64,000 nucleotides of DNA from Vanilla planifolia (Eukaryota; Streptophyta; Magnoliopsida; Asparagales; Orchidaceae). The notes below the pieces were generated by a model. The model had not been told where the DNA came from. It ran no database searches and worked only from the letters and a program-made list of their open reading frames with translations. A program made the translations under genes and the position numbers. The DNA is taken from the NCBI GenBank assembly GCA_023846275.1, contig JAIUJO010003797.1, forward strand, positions 1 through 64,000, read 5' to 3'. Below are positions 63,001 to 64,000 of this stretch, piece after piece (position 1 is the first letter of the stretch; the number at the start of each line of letters is the position of its first letter).

Positions 63001-64000
63001 TAATAAAATAAGTATGAAGATTAAAAATTTATTATTTTAACTATTTGAATATTTATTAAAGCTAAAAATAGATAAATACAAGATAGATAAGATGGAAAAA
63101 ATTAAAGCGATATAATGGTGACACAAGTGGACATTTATTTTTACATAGCAATATAATAAAATCAATGCAAAAAAATTGAAGAAATAAAAAAATTATAGGA
63201 AAGTTTTCCAAAGATACTAAGGAGACCAAGTCTAACGTCCTTCACCATTAAATTATGTACAAATCAAAATACCCCATAAAATATTAAAAATCTTAAATAA
63301 AATATAATAGTTAGAAATATAAAAAAGATGACTTAGTTAGATAAAGCTTATCAAGGTGAGGCCAATGAAGTGTGTTTTGTCTTTTTCAAAGATCATTTTA
63401 ATTACAATAAATTTATAAAGGAAAAATGAAATAATAACTAATAGTTATTTTAATATTAAATAGATATATATTAAGGAATAATTTACATAAATTAAAATAG
63501 GTTGACACAGCCTGATCAAATTCGAGTAAAGGTAACACATGAAAAGATTTTAAGTTACATAGTAATATAAGAAAACTAAAGTAAACAAATTTCAAGAAAT
63601 GAGATTAATGTTAGGTAAAAGAATTATGAATTCAAGTGATATACCAAAATCGAAGAAACTTAGTTTGTAAAATGAGATATTTTTTTGGATAATAATATCA
63701 CAACATACTAATGTGATCAATTAAAACATTCTTTATTATTAAATTATGTACAAATCAATATTTCTCACAAACATGCAAAAATTATAAAAAGGAATATATA
63801 TTAAAATATTAAGATAAATGTTTAATTTGAAAGTGTTCATCGAGATAAATAATGTAAATAAATATTAAAAAGTTTAATTTTTAATTTAATATCCAACAAA
63901 TATGTGTTAAATTTTAAAATAAATAAATATAAAAATATAATTTACCAAAATAAAGTGACGTAAATGTCAAAAGAGAGCAGAGTGATAGTTTCATTTTGAT
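54075..64000. repeat. diverged tandem satellite, monomer about 330-425 bp, running off the right edge
   Basis: The same ordered landmarks recur throughout. (1) A 'gagctcat...gatgagtccaatgacattt' block, seen near 54471, 57241, 58069, 60503, 61285, 61478, 61891 and 63335. (2) 'caaacctcatttggaattactatgaatta'-like sequence. (3) 'atatattaaaactgaaatga...aattgaagtaatgta'. (4) 'gagttacatagtaatataac'. (5) 'gagtgtaacattctcaat' followed by 'atgaataaaaatatctcataaa'. Typical spacing is 400-425 bp (57241, 57653, 58069, 58494), with shorter units of about 330-345 bp between 58.6 and 60.0 kb. Monomers look only 60-70 percent alike. At least about twenty-four are present. No coding sequence is seen; all frames here are chance. 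Confidence 0.85.

Noticed and set aside
54075..64000. CRISPR-like or coding interpretation of the repeated blocks
   Set aside because: Units are about 330-425 bp, diverged, and have no short identical repeats with unique spacers; the setting is a plant nuclear genome. A satellite fits.
1..64000. organelle (plastid or mitochondrial) origin suggested by the low G+C
   Set aside because: No plastid or mitochondrial gene, tRNA or rRNA is present, while L1-type LINEs, Ty1/copia remnants and a satellite array are typical nuclear content.
1..64000. tRNA, rRNA or other structured RNA genes
   Set aside because: I saw no convincing tRNA A/B boxes with paired arms and no rRNA-like stretch. A covariance-model scan would be needed to exclude degraded copies.

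Overview
The window reads as nuclear DNA of a plant with an extreme A+T bias: most of it is only about a quarter G+C by eye. I see no intact host gene. Every protein signal I can recognise is a broken copy of a transposable-element gene or a retrocopied host gene. The families are plant ones: L1-type LINEs with a DUF4283/CCHC ORF1, Ty1/copia polyproteins, and a PDR-type (ABCG) transporter. Strong A+T bias of this degree is known in some endoparasitic plants (Rafflesiaceae, for example), but the species cannot be fixed from this window.

Layout. 1-8.6 kb is very A+T-rich non-coding DNA with a slightly richer island at 6.9-7.6 kb. 8.65-12.70 kb is a minus-strand chimeric retro-insertion between 14/15-bp target-site duplications. 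In transcription order it holds the end of a LINE ORF2, an unassigned piece, a partial PDR copy, a second longer PDR copy, and a 24-nt poly(A). 12.7-15.6 kb is A+T-rich filler. About 18.4-23.1 kb is a very old plus-strand LINE, eroded to the local base composition but still readable as ORF1, endonuclease, reverse transcriptase, zinc-binding region and, weakly, RNase H. 23.1-32.8 kb is mostly filler with a (TA)n microsatellite. 32.79-37.98 kb is a much younger, G+C-rich, 5'-truncated LINE with 13-bp target-site duplications and many stop codons.

38.4-41.1 kb holds three minus-strand Ty1/copia fragments. 44.7-46.2 kb holds another minus-strand copia piece and 47.9-48.1 kb a plus-strand one; the last two share a perfect 44-bp inverted repeat over the reverse-transcriptase active-site region. 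A 24-bp minisatellite lies at 51.07-51.26 kb. From about 54.07 kb to the right edge the DNA is a highly diverged tandem satellite with monomers of roughly 330-425 bp, and it probably continues beyond the window.

There is no operon or pathway here. The parts are linked by retrotransposition: LINE enzymes can explain the LINE insertions and the PDR retrocopy, while satellite growth, copia decay and A+T-biased mutation explain most of the rest. The two observations most worth following are the composite LINE/PDR insertion, which looks like template switching during reverse transcription, and the diverged satellite.
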